Positions 54,509 through 63,551 of a stretch of DNA of 64,000 nucleotides are shown piece by piece. The translations under genes and the position numbers were made by a program. The notes beneath the pieces were generated by a model. It was not told where the DNA came from, searched no databases, and was given only the letters and a program-made list of their open reading frames with translations. Location of the stretch: positions 62,001 to 126,000 of the forward strand of contig NZ_SLWX01000003.1 in assembly GCF_004340525.1 (NCBI RefSeq), in the 5' to 3' direction. The first letter of the stretch is position 1; every line of letters starts with the position of its first letter. Source of the DNA: Chromatocurvus halotolerans (lineage in GTDB: Bacteria > Pseudomonadota > Gammaproteobacteria > Pseudomonadales > Halieaceae).

Positions 54509-56491
54509 ATGACACCCTTCGACAGTGTACTTGTCGCCAATCGCGGGGAAATCGCCCTGCGCATCCTTGCCAGTGCGCGGGCCGCTGGCCACCGCACCGT
54601 CGCCGTCTATTCCGAGGCGGACGCCGCAGCCCCGCACGTGGCCGCCGCCGATCAGGCGGTCCTGATCGGCCCGGGGCCAGCGGCCGAGTCCTATCTCGAT
54701 CCGGCGCGGATTCTCGAGGCAGCGGCGCTGACTGGCGCGCGGGCGATTCACCCCGGCTATGGCTTTCTCTCGGAAAATGCCGAGTTCGCGCGGGCTGTCG
54801 AGGCCGCCGGTCTTGTCTGGATCGGTCCGCCGCCGGCGGCGATGGCGCTTATGGCCAGCAAATCTGCAGCGAAGCGTCATATGCAGGCAGTGGGCGTCCC
54901 CTGTCTGCCGGGCTTCAGTGCGGATGCCGCCACCGACGCGCAGCTCACCGCGGCGGCGGCAGAGATCGGTGTGCCGCTGATGGTCAAGGCATCGGCGGGT
55001 GGGGGTGGCCGCGGCATGCGCCTGGTCGAGTCATTGTCGGCCTTGCCCGAGGCGCTGCGCTCGGCGCGTTCAGAGGCAAAGAGCGCCTTTGGTGACGATG
55101 CGCTGATTCTCGAGAAGGCACTGCTGAACCCCCGTCATGTGGAAGTGCAGGTCTTCAGCGACAGGCACGGCAGGCATCTGCATCTGGGTGAGCGCGACTG
55201 CTCGGTACAGCGACGCCATCAGAAAGTGGTGGAGGAGGCGCCCTGTCCGGTCCTCTCCGATGCCCTGCGCAAGGCCATGGGGAACGCTGCCATTGCCGCT
55301 GCGCAGAGCATTGACTACGTGGGCGCCGGAACGGTGGAATTTCTGCTGGAGGAAAACGGGCAGTTCCATTTTCTGGAAATGAATACGCGCCTTCAGGTAG
55401 AGCATCCGGTTACCGAGGCGGTGACAGGCCTCGATCTGGTCGATCTGCAGCTGCGTGTTGCCGCCGGAGAGCCGCTGCCCCTGACGCAGGCAGAGGTGCG
55501 CTTTGACGGTCATGCCATCGAGGTGCGGCTGTACGCGGAGGATCCCGCAGCCGGCTTCCTGCCGTCGACGGGCCGCATCGAGACCTGGCGGCCACCCGAA
55601 GGCGCGGGCATCCGGGTGGATGCCGGTCTGCGCGAGGGGCAGGTGATTTCCCCCCTGTACGACCCGATGCTGGCGAAGCTGGTGGCCCACGGCCCCGACC
55701 GTGCCACGGCGCTGCGCCGGCTGCGGCGGGCGCTGGACAGCACGGTACTGTTCGGGCTCACCCACAATCGGGACTACCTGCGTCGGGTACTCGACAGTTC
55801 CGCGTTTGTTGCGGCTGCGGCGACCACGTCGCTGCTGGATGAGCTTCCGCCGGCGCCCGACGCCGCGGTGCCGGCACCTCTGCTTGCCGGTGCGGCGGTG
55901 CTGCAGTTTCTTGCTGACCAGAGCCGGTACGCTGCCGGCAGCGGGGCCTGCCCATCCCTTGTCGGCTGGACCGGCACCCGCGATGTGAGCACTGGCTACG
56001 ACTACGGCAGTACTGACAGCGAGCCTCGCAGTGTGCAGGTGACCCAGCGGGACACATCGTGCTTCCGGGTGTCAGTGGAGGGGGTTGAGCATGGCGTCGC
56101 CCTGCTGGCCAGCCTGGCGCCGGGCCGTGTGCGCCTGCGGATCGACGCCGTCGAGGAGACGCTGGACTATTGCTGCGGCGTTGACGGGCGTATCGATCTG
56201 CAGTGGCGCGGGGATGGCTGTACGCTGGTCAATCGCCTGGCGCTGGCGGTCACTGCCCAGGCAGGGAGCGGGGAGGGTTCTGTAATTGCGCCCATGCACG
56301 GACATGTCGTGTCCCTGTCGGTCGCTGTCGGAGAGCCGGTGGCCCAGGGAGCTGCCGTTGCGGTGATGGAAGCCATGAAGATGGAGCACCGGCTGAGCGC
56401 CGCCATCGCCGGCACGGTCCGCGCGATTCATGTGACGCCGGGCGCGCAGGTCGCGACCGGCGACATCGTCCTTGAAATCGGCCCCGACTGA
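54509..56491 (+). CDS. Acyl-CoA carboxylase biotin carboxylase/BCCP (alpha) subunit
   Basis: 660 residues with AGGAGG six bases before the ATG. The biotin carboxylase part covers about residues 1-450: VLVANRGEIALRI, HPGYGFLSENAEFA, the ATP-grasp loop KASAGGGGRGMRL and EMNTRLQVEHPVTE. A linker is followed by a biotinyl domain near the C-terminus with VMEAMKMEH, where Lys is biotinylated. It carboxylates biotin with bicarbonate and ATP for transfer by the beta subunit. Together the two form an MCC/geranyl-CoA carboxylase-type enzyme. Confidence 0.93.
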   Translation: MTPFDSVLVANRGEIALRILASARAAGHRTVAVYSEADAAAPHVAAADQAVLIGPGPAAESYLDPARILEAAALTGARAIHPGYGFLSENAEFARAVEAAGLVWIGPPPAAMALMASKSAAKRHMQAVGVPCLPGFSADAATDAQLTAAAAEIGVPLMVKASAGGGGRGMRLVESLSALPEALRSARSEAKSAFGDDALILEKALLNPRHVEVQVFSDRHGRHLHLGERDCSVQRRHQKVVEEAPCPVLSDALRKAMGNAAIAAAQSIDYVGAGTVEFLLEENGQFHFLEMNTRLQVEHPVTEAVTGLDLVDLQLRVAAGEPLPLTQAEVRFDGHAIEVRLYAEDPAAGFLPSTGRIETWRPPEGAGIRVDAGLREGQVISPLYDPMLAKLVAHGPDRATALRRLRRALDSTVLFGLTHNRDYLRRVLDSSAFVAAAATTSLLDELPPAPDAAVPAPLLAGAAVLQFLADQSRYAAGSGACPSLVGWTGTRDVSTGYDYGSTDSEPRSVQVTQRDTSCFRVSVEGVEHGVALLASLAPGRVRLRIDAVEETLDYCCGVDGRIDLQWRGDGCTLVNRLALAVTAQAGSGEGSVIAPMHGHVVSLSVAVGEPVAQGAAVAVMEAMKMEHRLSAAIAGTVRAIHVTPGAQVATGDIVLEIGPD

Positions 56492-56608
56492 CGCTCTGCT
56501 CCCGCGAGCCTTGCCGAGTCCTGCGGGGAATACCGGTCTGCGGGGCCTGTCGCGGTCCTGTTCACGCCTGTCAACGTCCGTCGCGGGCCCCGCCTCGCTC
56601 CTGGCCCT

Positions 56609-56641
56609 ATACTTGACTAAAATACTAGGGAATGGAATACT
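56609..56641 (+). promoter_or_regulatory. iscR-suf promoter with type 1 IscR site
   Basis: ATACTTGACT then AAAATACTAGGGAAT (56609-56633) matches the layout of type 1 IscR sites, which contain a TTGAC half and an AGTC/GGGAAT-like half. It overlaps a promoter with -35 TTGACT (56613-56618), a 17-base spacer and -10 AATACT (56636-56641). [2Fe-2S]-IscR bound here would block transcription, giving feedback control by cluster sufficiency. Confidence 0.7.
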
Positions 56642-56679
56642 CCAAAGCCATTACTGAACAGCCGCAGTGAGGACTGATC

Positions 56680-57165
56680 ATGCGTTTGACGACCAAGGGA
56701 CGCTATGCCGTGACGGCCATGCTCGACCTGGCGATCAACCAGGACACCGGGCCGACACGGCTGGCTGCCATTTCGGATCGACAGGGTATCTCGCTGTCCT
56801 ACCTGGAGCAGTTGTTCGCCCATCTGCGCCGCTGTGGACTGGTCAAGAGCGTGCGCGGCCCCGGCGGTGGCTATCAGCTGCACCGCGACGCCAGCGATAT
56901 CAGCGTTGCCGAGGTGATAGCCGCGGTCAACGAGGATACCGACGCCACGCGCTGCGGGGGGGCCGGCGACTGCCAGGAAGGCGATACCTGTCTCACGCAC
57001 CATCTGTGGATGGATCTGTCGGACCGCATCCGCGATTTTCTGCAGGATATTTCCCTGGGTGACCTGGTGGACCGCAACGAGATCCGCGAGATTTCCAGGG
57101 CCCAGAAAGATCGGGTGGCACAGCGAGGGCATGACGACTCCCGTATCCTTGTTACCGGCGTCTGA
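56680..57165 (+). CDS. iscR: Rrf2-family Fe-S cluster regulator IscR
   Basis: 161 residues. The N-terminal winged helix starts [18 protein letters not shown], and the wing contains RGPGGGYQL. The cluster ligands fall at Cys92, Cys98, Cys104 and His107, exactly the E. coli IscR numbering. The protein senses [2Fe-2S] status and represses its own operon when loaded. It is the first gene of the suf operon here, whereas E. coli pairs iscR with isc. GAGGA precedes the ATG. Confidence 0.93.
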   Translation: MRLTTKGRYAVTAMLDLAINQDTGPTRLAAISDRQGISLSYLEQLFAHLRRCGLVKSVRGPGGGYQLHRDASDISVAEVIAAVNEDTDATRCGGAGDCQEGDTCLTHHLWMDLSDRIRDFLQDISLGDLVDRNEIREISRAQKDRVAQRGHDDSRILVTGV

Positions 57166-57209
57166 TCGCTGCCTGCCCTGCTAAAACGTACTGAATAAGG
57201 TAAGAGCAC

Positions 57210-58649
57210 ATGTCTCAAGAACTGATTGACGAGCGCATCGGCAAGGAATATTCAGCGGGTTTTGTCTCCGACATTGAATCCGACACGCTGCCGCCGGGAC
57301 TGAACGAGGACGTGATCCGGTTTATCTCGGCCAAGAAGGATGAGCCGGAGTGGCTGCTGGAGTGGCGCCTCGAGGCCTATCGCGGCTGGCTGGAGATGGC
57401 GACCCCGCACTGGGCACATGTGGATCATGAACCGATCGATTACAACGAGATCTCGTATTACAGCTCGCCCAAGAGCTTTGAGGATCGCCCGCAGAGCCTC
57501 GACGAGGTGGACCCGCAGCTGCTGGAAGTCTATGAAAAGCTCGGTATTCCCCTGCACGAGCAGGAGATGCTCGCAGGTGTCGCCGTGGATGCCGTGTTCG
57601 ACTCGGTGTCCATCGGTACCACCTTCCGCGCCAAGCTGGCAGAGGCCGGCGTGATTTTCTGCTCCATCTCCGAGGCGGTGCACGAGTATCCCGACCTGGT
57701 GCGCAAGTACCTCGGCAGCGTGGTACCGCGTCGCGACAATTATTACGCGGCACTCAACAGTGCCGTGTTCACCGACGGTTCCTTCGTGTTCATCCCCAAG
57801 GGCGTGCGCTGCCCGATGGAGCTGTCCACCTACTTCCGCATCAACGAGGCCAAGACCGGGCAGTTCGAGCGCACGCTGATCATTGCCGAAGAGGGCAGCC
57901 ATGTCAGCTATCTTGAGGGCTGCACGGCGCCGATGCGCGACGAGAACCAGCTGCACGCGGCGGTGGTCGAGCTGGTCGCGCTGGACGATGCCCAGATCAA
58001 GTATTCCACGGTACAGAACTGGTACCCCGGCGATGCCAATGGCCTCGGGGGCATCTACAATTTTGTCACCAAGCGCGGTGTGGCGCACAATCGCTCGCGG
58101 ATTTCCTGGACCCAGGTCGAGACCGGTTCGGCAGTGACCTGGAAGTACCCCAGCTGCATCCTGCGCGGTGATGACAGCGTGGGTGAGTTCTACTCTGTGG
58201 CCCTGACCAACAACTGCCAGCAGGCGGACACCGGCACGAAAATGATTCACCTGGGCAAGCGCAGCCGCTCGACCATTATCTCCAAGGGGATCTCTGCGGG
58301 TCGCAGCAGCAACGCCTATCGCGGCCTGGTGCGCATGAGTCCACGCGCCGAGGGCGCACGTAACTACACCCAGTGCGATTCACTGTTGATCGGTGACCGC
58401 AGTGCGGCACATACCTTTCCCTATATCGAAAGCCGCAACCCGTCGGCAGTCGTGGAGCACGAGGCCACTACCTCCAAGGTCAGCGATGACCAGCTCTACC
58501 TCTGTCAGCAGCGGGGCCTGGACGCCGAAAAGGCGGTGTCCATGATTGTCAACGGCTTCTGCAAGGAAGTGTTCCGTGAGCTGCCGATGGAGTTTGCAGT
58601 CGAGGCCGGCAAACTGCTCGAAGTCAGCCTGGAAGGCTCGGTCGGATAA
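57210..58649 (+). CDS. sufB: Fe-S cluster scaffold subunit SufB
   Basis: 479 residues, slightly shorter than E. coli SufB (495). The beta-helix core is well conserved, and the two functional cysteines are Cys238 in YLEGCTAP and Cys389 in NYTQCDS; their 151-residue spacing equals that of Cys254 and Cys405 in E. coli. SufB forms SufBC2D with SufC and SufD and builds the cluster with sulfur from SufS-SufE. It starts 44 bases after iscR. Confidence 0.96.
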   Translation: MSQELIDERIGKEYSAGFVSDIESDTLPPGLNEDVIRFISAKKDEPEWLLEWRLEAYRGWLEMATPHWAHVDHEPIDYNEISYYSSPKSFEDRPQSLDEVDPQLLEVYEKLGIPLHEQEMLAGVAVDAVFDSVSIGTTFRAKLAEAGVIFCSISEAVHEYPDLVRKYLGSVVPRRDNYYAALNSAVFTDGSFVFIPKGVRCPMELSTYFRINEAKTGQFERTLIIAEEGSHVSYLEGCTAPMRDENQLHAAVVELVALDDAQIKYSTVQNWYPGDANGLGGIYNFVTKRGVAHNRSRISWTQVETGSAVTWKYPSCILRGDDSVGEFYSVALTNNCQQADTGTKMIHLGKRSRSTIISKGISAGRSSNAYRGLVRMSPRAEGARNYTQCDSLLIGDRSAAHTFPYIESRNPSAVVEHEATTSKVSDDQLYLCQQRGLDAEKAVSMIVNGFCKEVFRELPMEFAVEAGKLLEVSLEGSVG

Positions 58650-58655
58650 CCTTCA

Positions 58656-58675
58656 GCGCGGACCGAGAGCCGCGC
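58656..58675 (+). other. Intercistronic hairpin between sufB and sufC
   Basis: GCGCGG and CCGCGC form a 6-bp stem with an 8-base loop, six bases after the sufB stop and upstream of the GGAG for sufC. It has no U-tract and lies inside an operon, so an RNA-stability or processing element is more likely than a terminator. Confidence 0.3.
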
Positions 58676-58696
58676 ACACGTTGGAGTAACAGATTC

Positions 58697-59446
58697 ATGT
58701 TAGTGATTGAAAACCTGCACGCCCGTATCGGCGATGAAGACATCCTCAAGGGGCTGAGCCTGACGGTAAAGCCGGGGGAGGTTCATGCCATCATGGGCCC
58801 AAACGGCTCGGGCAAAAGTACGCTCGGGCACGTCCTTTCGGGGCGACCCGGTTACGAGGTCACTGCGGGCACGATTACCTATAACGGCGAGGATGTGCTG
58901 GCGCTGGAAACCGAGGAGCGGGCACGGCAGGGGATTTTTCTCGCCTTCCAGTACCCGGTGGAAATACCCGGTGTCAGCAACATGGAGTTTCTCAAGGCCT
59001 CGGTGGATATTCTGCGCGAGCATCGCGGCGAGGAAGCGCTGGACGCGGTGACCTTCATGAAGCGGGCGCGTGAAGCCTGCACCCTGGCCAACCTGGATCA
59101 CAGCTTCCTCAAGCGCGGCGTCAACGAGGGCTTTTCCGGCGGTGAGAAAAAGCGCAACGAGCTGCTGCAGATGATGCTTCTCGAGCCGTCGCTGGCGATT
59201 CTCGACGAGACCGACAGCGGTCTGGATATCGATGCGCTGCAGGTAGTGGCGGAAGGTGTCAACAACATGCGCAACGATACGCGCAGCTTTGTGCTGGTCA
59301 CGCACTATCAGCGCCTGCTCAATTTCATCAAGCCGGATTACGTGCACGTGCTTGCAGACGGACGCATCGTGCGTTCCGGGGACGCCTCACTGGCGCTGCA
59401 CCTTGAGGAGCACGGGTACGCCTGGCTGGACGACGAGGTCGCCTGA
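58697..59446 (+). CDS. sufC: Fe-S assembly ATPase SufC
   Basis: 249 residues of an ABC-type ATPase: Walker A GPNGSGKST (34-42), a Q-loop in LAFQYPVEIPG, the SufC-type signature FSGGEKKRNE and Walker B LAILDETDSGLD, then the switch His in VLVTHYQRLL. It powers conformational change of the SufBC2D scaffold. The stop TGA overlaps the sufD ATG by one base. Confidence 0.96.
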   Translation: MLVIENLHARIGDEDILKGLSLTVKPGEVHAIMGPNGSGKSTLGHVLSGRPGYEVTAGTITYNGEDVLALETEERARQGIFLAFQYPVEIPGVSNMEFLKASVDILREHRGEEALDAVTFMKRAREACTLANLDHSFLKRGVNEGFSGGEKKRNELLQMMLLEPSLAILDETDSGLDIDALQVVAEGVNNMRNDTRSFVLVTHYQRLLNFIKPDYVHVLADGRIVRSGDASLALHLEEHGYAWLDDEVA

Positions 59447-60759
59447 TGCCGAATAATCTGATGCAACAGCCGCTGGCGGCAGCCAGCGCCGCCGCACCGA
59501 ACTGGCTGGCAGCCGCGCACGCCGAAGCCCGGGAGCGCTGGCAGGCGGCCAGCCTGCCCACGCGCAAGACCGAGCAATGGAAGTACACGGATGTCAGCGC
59601 CATCGATCGCGAGTTTGTTCCCGGTCGGGCGGTTTCCGTGGATGCGGCAGCACTCGATGCGCGGGTACCCGACTGTGGCGGGGCCAGGCTCGTTTTTGTC
59701 AACGGGCACTATGACCCGGCGCTGTCCTCTTCAGACCCTGCCGCCGGCTTGCACGTGGCGCGTTTCGCCGATGCCGACGAGTCCCAGGCGACGCTGATTC
59801 AGGCGCATCTGGGGTCGGTGGTCGGCATGGATCGTCATCTTTTCGCCACGCTGAACAGCGCGGCCCTGAGTGATGGCGTGTTCCTGCAGGTGGATGCCGG
59901 CGCCACGGTGCATGCACCGGTTCAGGTCATCTGGCTGACGACAGCGCAGACAGAGGCGTTTGCAGTCAACCAGCGTCTGCTCGTGCTGGCGGGTGACAAC
60001 AGCGCCGCCTCGGTGGTGGAGACCTTTGTCTCTTTCGAGGGTGAAGCCGCGAGCTTCACCAACGGGGTTTCTGAATTTGTGCTGCAGCGTGGCGCGACGC
60101 TCAACCATTACCGCCTGCAGCTTGAGACGGGGTCAGCCCTGCACATCGGCGGCGTCCATGCGCACCTCGATCGCGACGCCACCTTCAATAGCTTTCACCT
60201 GGGCATGGGCAGTGACCTGAAGCGTATCGATATCGTAATCGAGCACGCGGGCGAGGGTGCCCATGCCGAAGTGAACGGTCTCTATCTGCCGCGCGGCAGG
60301 GAACATATTGATTACCACACCTGCATGGAGCACGCGGTGCCGCGCTGCACTTCCAGTGAAACCTTCCGCGGGGTGATCGCGGATGCCGCCAGCGCTGTAT
60401 TCAATGGGCGTATCCATATCCATCCGCAGGCGCAGAAAACCAGCGCCATCCTTCACAACCGCAACCTGTTGACCAGTGCCGAGGCGCAGATCAACACCAA
60501 GCCTGAGCTTGAGATCTACGCCGACGATGTGCAGTGCGCCCACGGCGCCACCGTCGCGCAGCTGGATGAGCTGAGTGTGCACTACCTGCGCAGTCGCGGA
60601 ATCTCGCGCGATGAAGCCCAGGTGCTGCTCAGCTTTGGTTTTGTCAACGAACTGGTGAATGCGGTCCGCAGCGAAGCGCTGCGCGAGTTCCTGCGTCATC
60701 TGCTGGCTGCACGTTTTTCCCGCGATGGCGCGGCGCTGACACAGGAGGCCGACGCATGA
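59446..60759 (+). CDS. sufD: Fe-S cluster scaffold subunit SufD
   Basis: 437 residues. The C-terminal beta-helix is recognisable from SSETFRGVIADAASAVFNGRIHIHPQAQ onward in its spacing, with LSVHYLRSRGISRDEAQ near the end; the N-terminus contains RKTEQWKYTDVSAID. The conserved His used with SufB for iron binding is likely that in DVQCAHGATVAQLD. It pairs with SufB in the scaffold. It overlaps sufC by one base and sufS by four. Confidence 0.94.
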   Translation: MPNNLMQQPLAAASAAAPNWLAAAHAEARERWQAASLPTRKTEQWKYTDVSAIDREFVPGRAVSVDAAALDARVPDCGGARLVFVNGHYDPALSSSDPAAGLHVARFADADESQATLIQAHLGSVVGMDRHLFATLNSAALSDGVFLQVDAGATVHAPVQVIWLTTAQTEAFAVNQRLLVLAGDNSAASVVETFVSFEGEAASFTNGVSEFVLQRGATLNHYRLQLETGSALHIGGVHAHLDRDATFNSFHLGMGSDLKRIDIVIEHAGEGAHAEVNGLYLPRGREHIDYHTCMEHAVPRCTSSETFRGVIADAASAVFNGRIHIHPQAQKTSAILHNRNLLTSAEAQINTKPELEIYADDVQCAHGATVAQLDELSVHYLRSRGISRDEAQVLLSFGFVNELVNAVRSEALREFLRHLLAARFSRDGAALTQEADA

Positions 60760-62012
60760 CTTCGGCGCAGGCACAGACTCAGGCAGTGACGCCCGACTTC
60801 AATGCGTTCGCCGTGCGCGCGGATTTTCCGATCCTGCAGCAGCAGGTGAACGGCCAGCCGCTGGTGTACCTCGACAACGCGGCGACCACACAGAAGCCGG
60901 AGGCGGTGATACAGGCAATTTCCGATTATTACCGCACTGACAACGCCAATGTGCACCGCGGGGTGCATACCCTGTCAGATCGCGCCACCCATCGCTTCGA
61001 GCAGGCGCGGGAGCGGGTAGCCGGCTTTATCAACAGCCGCGATTCCCGCGAGGTTATCTGGACCCGTGGCGCCACGGAGGCCATCAACCTGGTGGCCTAC
61101 AGCTGGGCCCGGCAGAACCTGCGCCCGGGTGACCGTATCCTGACGCCCTGGCTGGAGCACCATGCCGATATCGTGCCCTGGCAGATGGCGGCTGCCGCCT
61201 GTGATGCTGAAGTCGTGCCCATTCCCGTGAGTGATGCGGGGGAGATTGATCTCGCTGCCTTCGAGGCGCTGCTGGATGAGCGCGTCAGGCTGGTTGCGGT
61301 CAATCAGGTTTCCAATGCTCTCGGCACGATCAACCCGGTACAGCAGATGACGGCGATGGCTCACGCCGCCGGCGCGCTGGTGCTGGTGGATGGTGCTCAG
61401 GCGGTGGGGCATTTTGCGGTCGACGTGCAGGCCCTGGGCTGTGACTTCTATACGTTTTCCGGTCACAAGCTGTTCGGTCCCACGGGAATCGGCGTGCTCT
61501 GGGGGCGTGAAGCACTGCTGGAGGCGATGCCGCCGTTTCTCGGTGGCGGTGAAATGATAGAGACGGTGAGCTTTTCCGGCACTACCTACAACCAGCTGCC
61601 GTTCAAGTTCGAGGCCGGTACCCCGCACATCGCCGGCGCCGTTGGCCTCGCGGCGGCCATCGACTACCTCGACGGCATCGATCGCGTCGCGGCGGCGGCG
61701 CACGAGGACCGTCTGCTGGCCATGGCGCTCGCACAGGCTGACGCCATAGACGGTCTGCAGCGCGTCGGCAGGCCCGCGCACAACGCGGGAATCTTCAGCT
61801 TCGTGATGCAGGGCAGTCACCCCTCGGATATCGGTATGCTGCTGGATCAGCAGGGAATCGCGGTGCGCACGGGGCACCACTGCACGCAGCCGCTGATGGA
61901 GCGCATGGGCGTTCCGGGTACGGTGCGGGCATCGTTTTCGATGTACAACACGGAGGAGGATGTCGAGCGGCTTTTCGCCGGCATTCACAAGGCGCAGGCC
62001 CTGTTTGGCTAG
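60756..62012 (+). CDS. sufS: Cysteine desulfurase SufS
   Basis: 418 residues, a type II cysteine desulfurase. The PLP Lys is Lys238 in FSGHKLFGPTG, the ring-stacking His is in LEHHADIVPW, and the sulfur-accepting Cys376 lies in RTGHHCTQPLM. It takes sulfur from cysteine and passes it to SufE. The gene begins within the last four bases of sufD. Confidence 0.96.
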   Translation: MTSAQAQTQAVTPDFNAFAVRADFPILQQQVNGQPLVYLDNAATTQKPEAVIQAISDYYRTDNANVHRGVHTLSDRATHRFEQARERVAGFINSRDSREVIWTRGATEAINLVAYSWARQNLRPGDRILTPWLEHHADIVPWQMAAAACDAEVVPIPVSDAGEIDLAAFEALLDERVRLVAVNQVSNALGTINPVQQMTAMAHAAGALVLVDGAQAVGHFAVDVQALGCDFYTFSGHKLFGPTGIGVLWGREALLEAMPPFLGGGEMIETVSFSGTTYNQLPFKFEAGTPHIAGAVGLAAAIDYLDGIDRVAAAAHEDRLLAMALAQADAIDGLQRVGRPAHNAGIFSFVMQGSHPSDIGMLLDQQGIAVRTGHHCTQPLMERMGVPGTVRASFSMYNTEEDVERLFAGIHKAQALFG

Positions 62013-62028
62013 CCCTGGGAGATTCGCA

Positions 62029-62385
62029 ATGACAGTAGAGACATTTGATATGCAGTCGCAGCCGGTCACGGTGACAGCGGCGGCGGCAGAGCATTTCCGC
62101 AACAGCCTGGCGGCGCACGGCCTTCCGGCGGTTCGCATCAGCGTGCAGGAAAGCGGCTGCACCGGCTTCAAGTACGTGATGGAGGAGGTGGACAGTGCCC
62201 ACGAGGGCGATGTCGAGCTGGCCCTGGACAACGGTGTGCGCCTGTATCTGGATCACGACGCCGTGGATTTCATGCGCGGCACCCAGATCGACTACACCCG
62301 GGACGGCATCAACCGTACCCTGAAATTCCAGAACCCCAACGTGGTCGCCGAGTGCGGCTGCGGCGAAAGCTTCAGCGTCGGATAA
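62029..62385 (+). CDS. sufA: A-type Fe-S carrier, SufA/IscA-like
   Basis: 118 residues from the ATG at 62029 with GGGAG upstream; in-frame codons before it lie in sufS. The three cluster cysteines of A-type carriers are Cys44 in ESGCTGFKY and Cys109 and Cys111 in AECGCGESF. It probably carries clusters from SufBCD to target enzymes. Separating SufA from IscA by sequence alone is not safe; the name follows the operon. Confidence 0.88.
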   Translation: MTVETFDMQSQPVTVTAAAAEHFRNSLAAHGLPAVRISVQESGCTGFKYVMEEVDSAHEGDVELALDNGVRLYLDHDAVDFMRGTQIDYTRDGINRTLKFQNPNVVAECGCGESFSVG

Positions 62386-62391
62386 GCGAGA

Positions 62392-62934
62392 ATGTCATCA
62401 CAGGAACGCACAGTACTCACAACGCGGCGCGACTGCCCGGCCAGACTGGTGCCGGTGGGCGACCCGGTCACGATTCCGGCCCACGCCTTCGTAACGCTGA
62501 CCCAGTCACTCGGTGGCAACTACACGGTTGTCTATAACGGCAATATGGTGCGCGTCGACGGCACCGATGCAGATGCCCTGGGCCTGGAGCCTGTCCAGCT
62601 CTCCTTTACGCCACCGGCCGATGGAAGCATCAGCGAAGCGCAGGTCTGGGAAGCCCTGCACACGGTATATGATCCGGAAATACCGGTCGATCTGGTTAAT
62701 CTGGGGCTGATTTACCGCGTGGATATTGATCAGCCAGCGGGCAGGGTTGCGATCGCCATGACGCTGACGGCGCCCGGCTGCGGCATGGGGCCGGTGCTGG
62801 TGGGCGATGTGGAACACCGCGTTCGTATGGTTCCGCATGTGCGCGATGTGAGTGTCGAGCTGATTTTCGATCCGCCCTGGCATCGCGACATGATGTCCGA
62901 AGAGGCGCAGCTCGAAACCGGCATGTTTTTCTGA
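62392..62934 (+). CDS. sufT: Fe-S maturation protein SufT (DUF59/MIP18 type)
   Basis: 180 residues, the usual SufT length. The C-terminal DUF59 domain carries DPEIPVDLVNLGLIY, LTAPGCGMGPV with the conserved Cys, and DPPWHRDMM. The N-terminal extension (RDCPARLVPVGDPVTIPAHAFVT in its spacing) is typical of SufT. The protein supports maturation of Fe-S enzymes, especially when iron or sulfur demand is high. It starts six bases after the sufA-like gene. Confidence 0.92.
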   Translation: MSSQERTVLTTRRDCPARLVPVGDPVTIPAHAFVTLTQSLGGNYTVVYNGNMVRVDGTDADALGLEPVQLSFTPPADGSISEAQVWEALHTVYDPEIPVDLVNLGLIYRVDIDQPAGRVAIAMTLTAPGCGMGPVLVGDVEHRVRMVPHVRDVSVELIFDPPWHRDMMSEEAQLETGMFF

Positions 62935-62950
62935 TCGCGAGTATTCTTTG

Positions 62951-63391
62951 ATGACAGATCCCGCCCTGGACAATCCCTTCGGCCAAAGCATCAGCAGTGA
63001 CGACATCGTCGACACGCTCGGCTTTTTCGACAGCTGGGAAGACCGCTACCGCTACATTATTGACCTGGGCAAGGAACTGCCGCCGATGCCCGAGGAACTG
63101 CACACGGCTGACCGGCTGGTCAAGGGCTGCCAGAGCCAGGTATGGATGGACATCCGGGAGCAGGATGGCCACCTGCATTTTGCCGTGGACAGCGATGCCT
63201 TCATTGTCAAAGGTCTGCTCGGTGTCGTGCTCGCCGCCTACAATCACCAGACGCCGCAGACCATCCGTGATTTCGACGTCGAACAGTACTTCCAGCAGCT
63301 TGATCTGCTGCAGCACCTTTCTCCCACTCGCGGCAACGGCCTGCGGGCGATGGTGGCCCGGATACGCAGCGCGGCGGGCGCCACGGACTGA
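62951..63391 (+). CDS. sufE: Sulfur acceptor protein SufE
   Basis: 146 residues from the ATG at 62951; a TTG three bases earlier is less likely. The fold signature WEDRYRYIIDLGKELP is followed by the persulfide-accepting Cys60 in VKGCQSQVW. It relays sulfur from SufS to SufB. It is the last gene of the suf operon, separated from sufS by two genes. Confidence 0.94.
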   Translation: MTDPALDNPFGQSISSDDIVDTLGFFDSWEDRYRYIIDLGKELPPMPEELHTADRLVKGCQSQVWMDIREQDGHLHFAVDSDAFIVKGLLGVVLAAYNHQTPQTIRDFDVEQYFQQLDLLQHLSPTRGNGLRAMVARIRSAAGATD

Positions 63392-63488
63392 CGGCAACCG
63401 TCATCCCCATTTCCGTGGCGAGTGCTCGTCGCGGTTATGCTCTGATAACTCCGGGTTGAAGCAGGTCAGCAGTCAGTGCTGACGCCAA

Positions 63489-63515
63489 AGCCTCCGCCCG
63501 TCACGGGCAGAGGCT
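63489..63515. terminator. Terminator hairpin between sufE and the Hsp20 gene
   Basis: AGCCTC and GAGGCT, then GCCCG and CGGGC, form an 11-bp stem with one internal C-A mismatch and a 3-base loop. It lies in the 160-base gap between two convergent genes, so it can end transcription from both sides. No strong T-run follows. Confidence 0.6.
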
Positions 63516-63551
63516 GACAGTCGTGCGACGTATTGTCGGCAGCGCCCGGGA

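Noticed and set aside
52994-54880. A 628-codon reverse open frame opposite the carboxyltransferase gene
   Set aside because: The forward gene has full family motifs; the reverse frame is a GC-driven shadow without domains or ribosome site.
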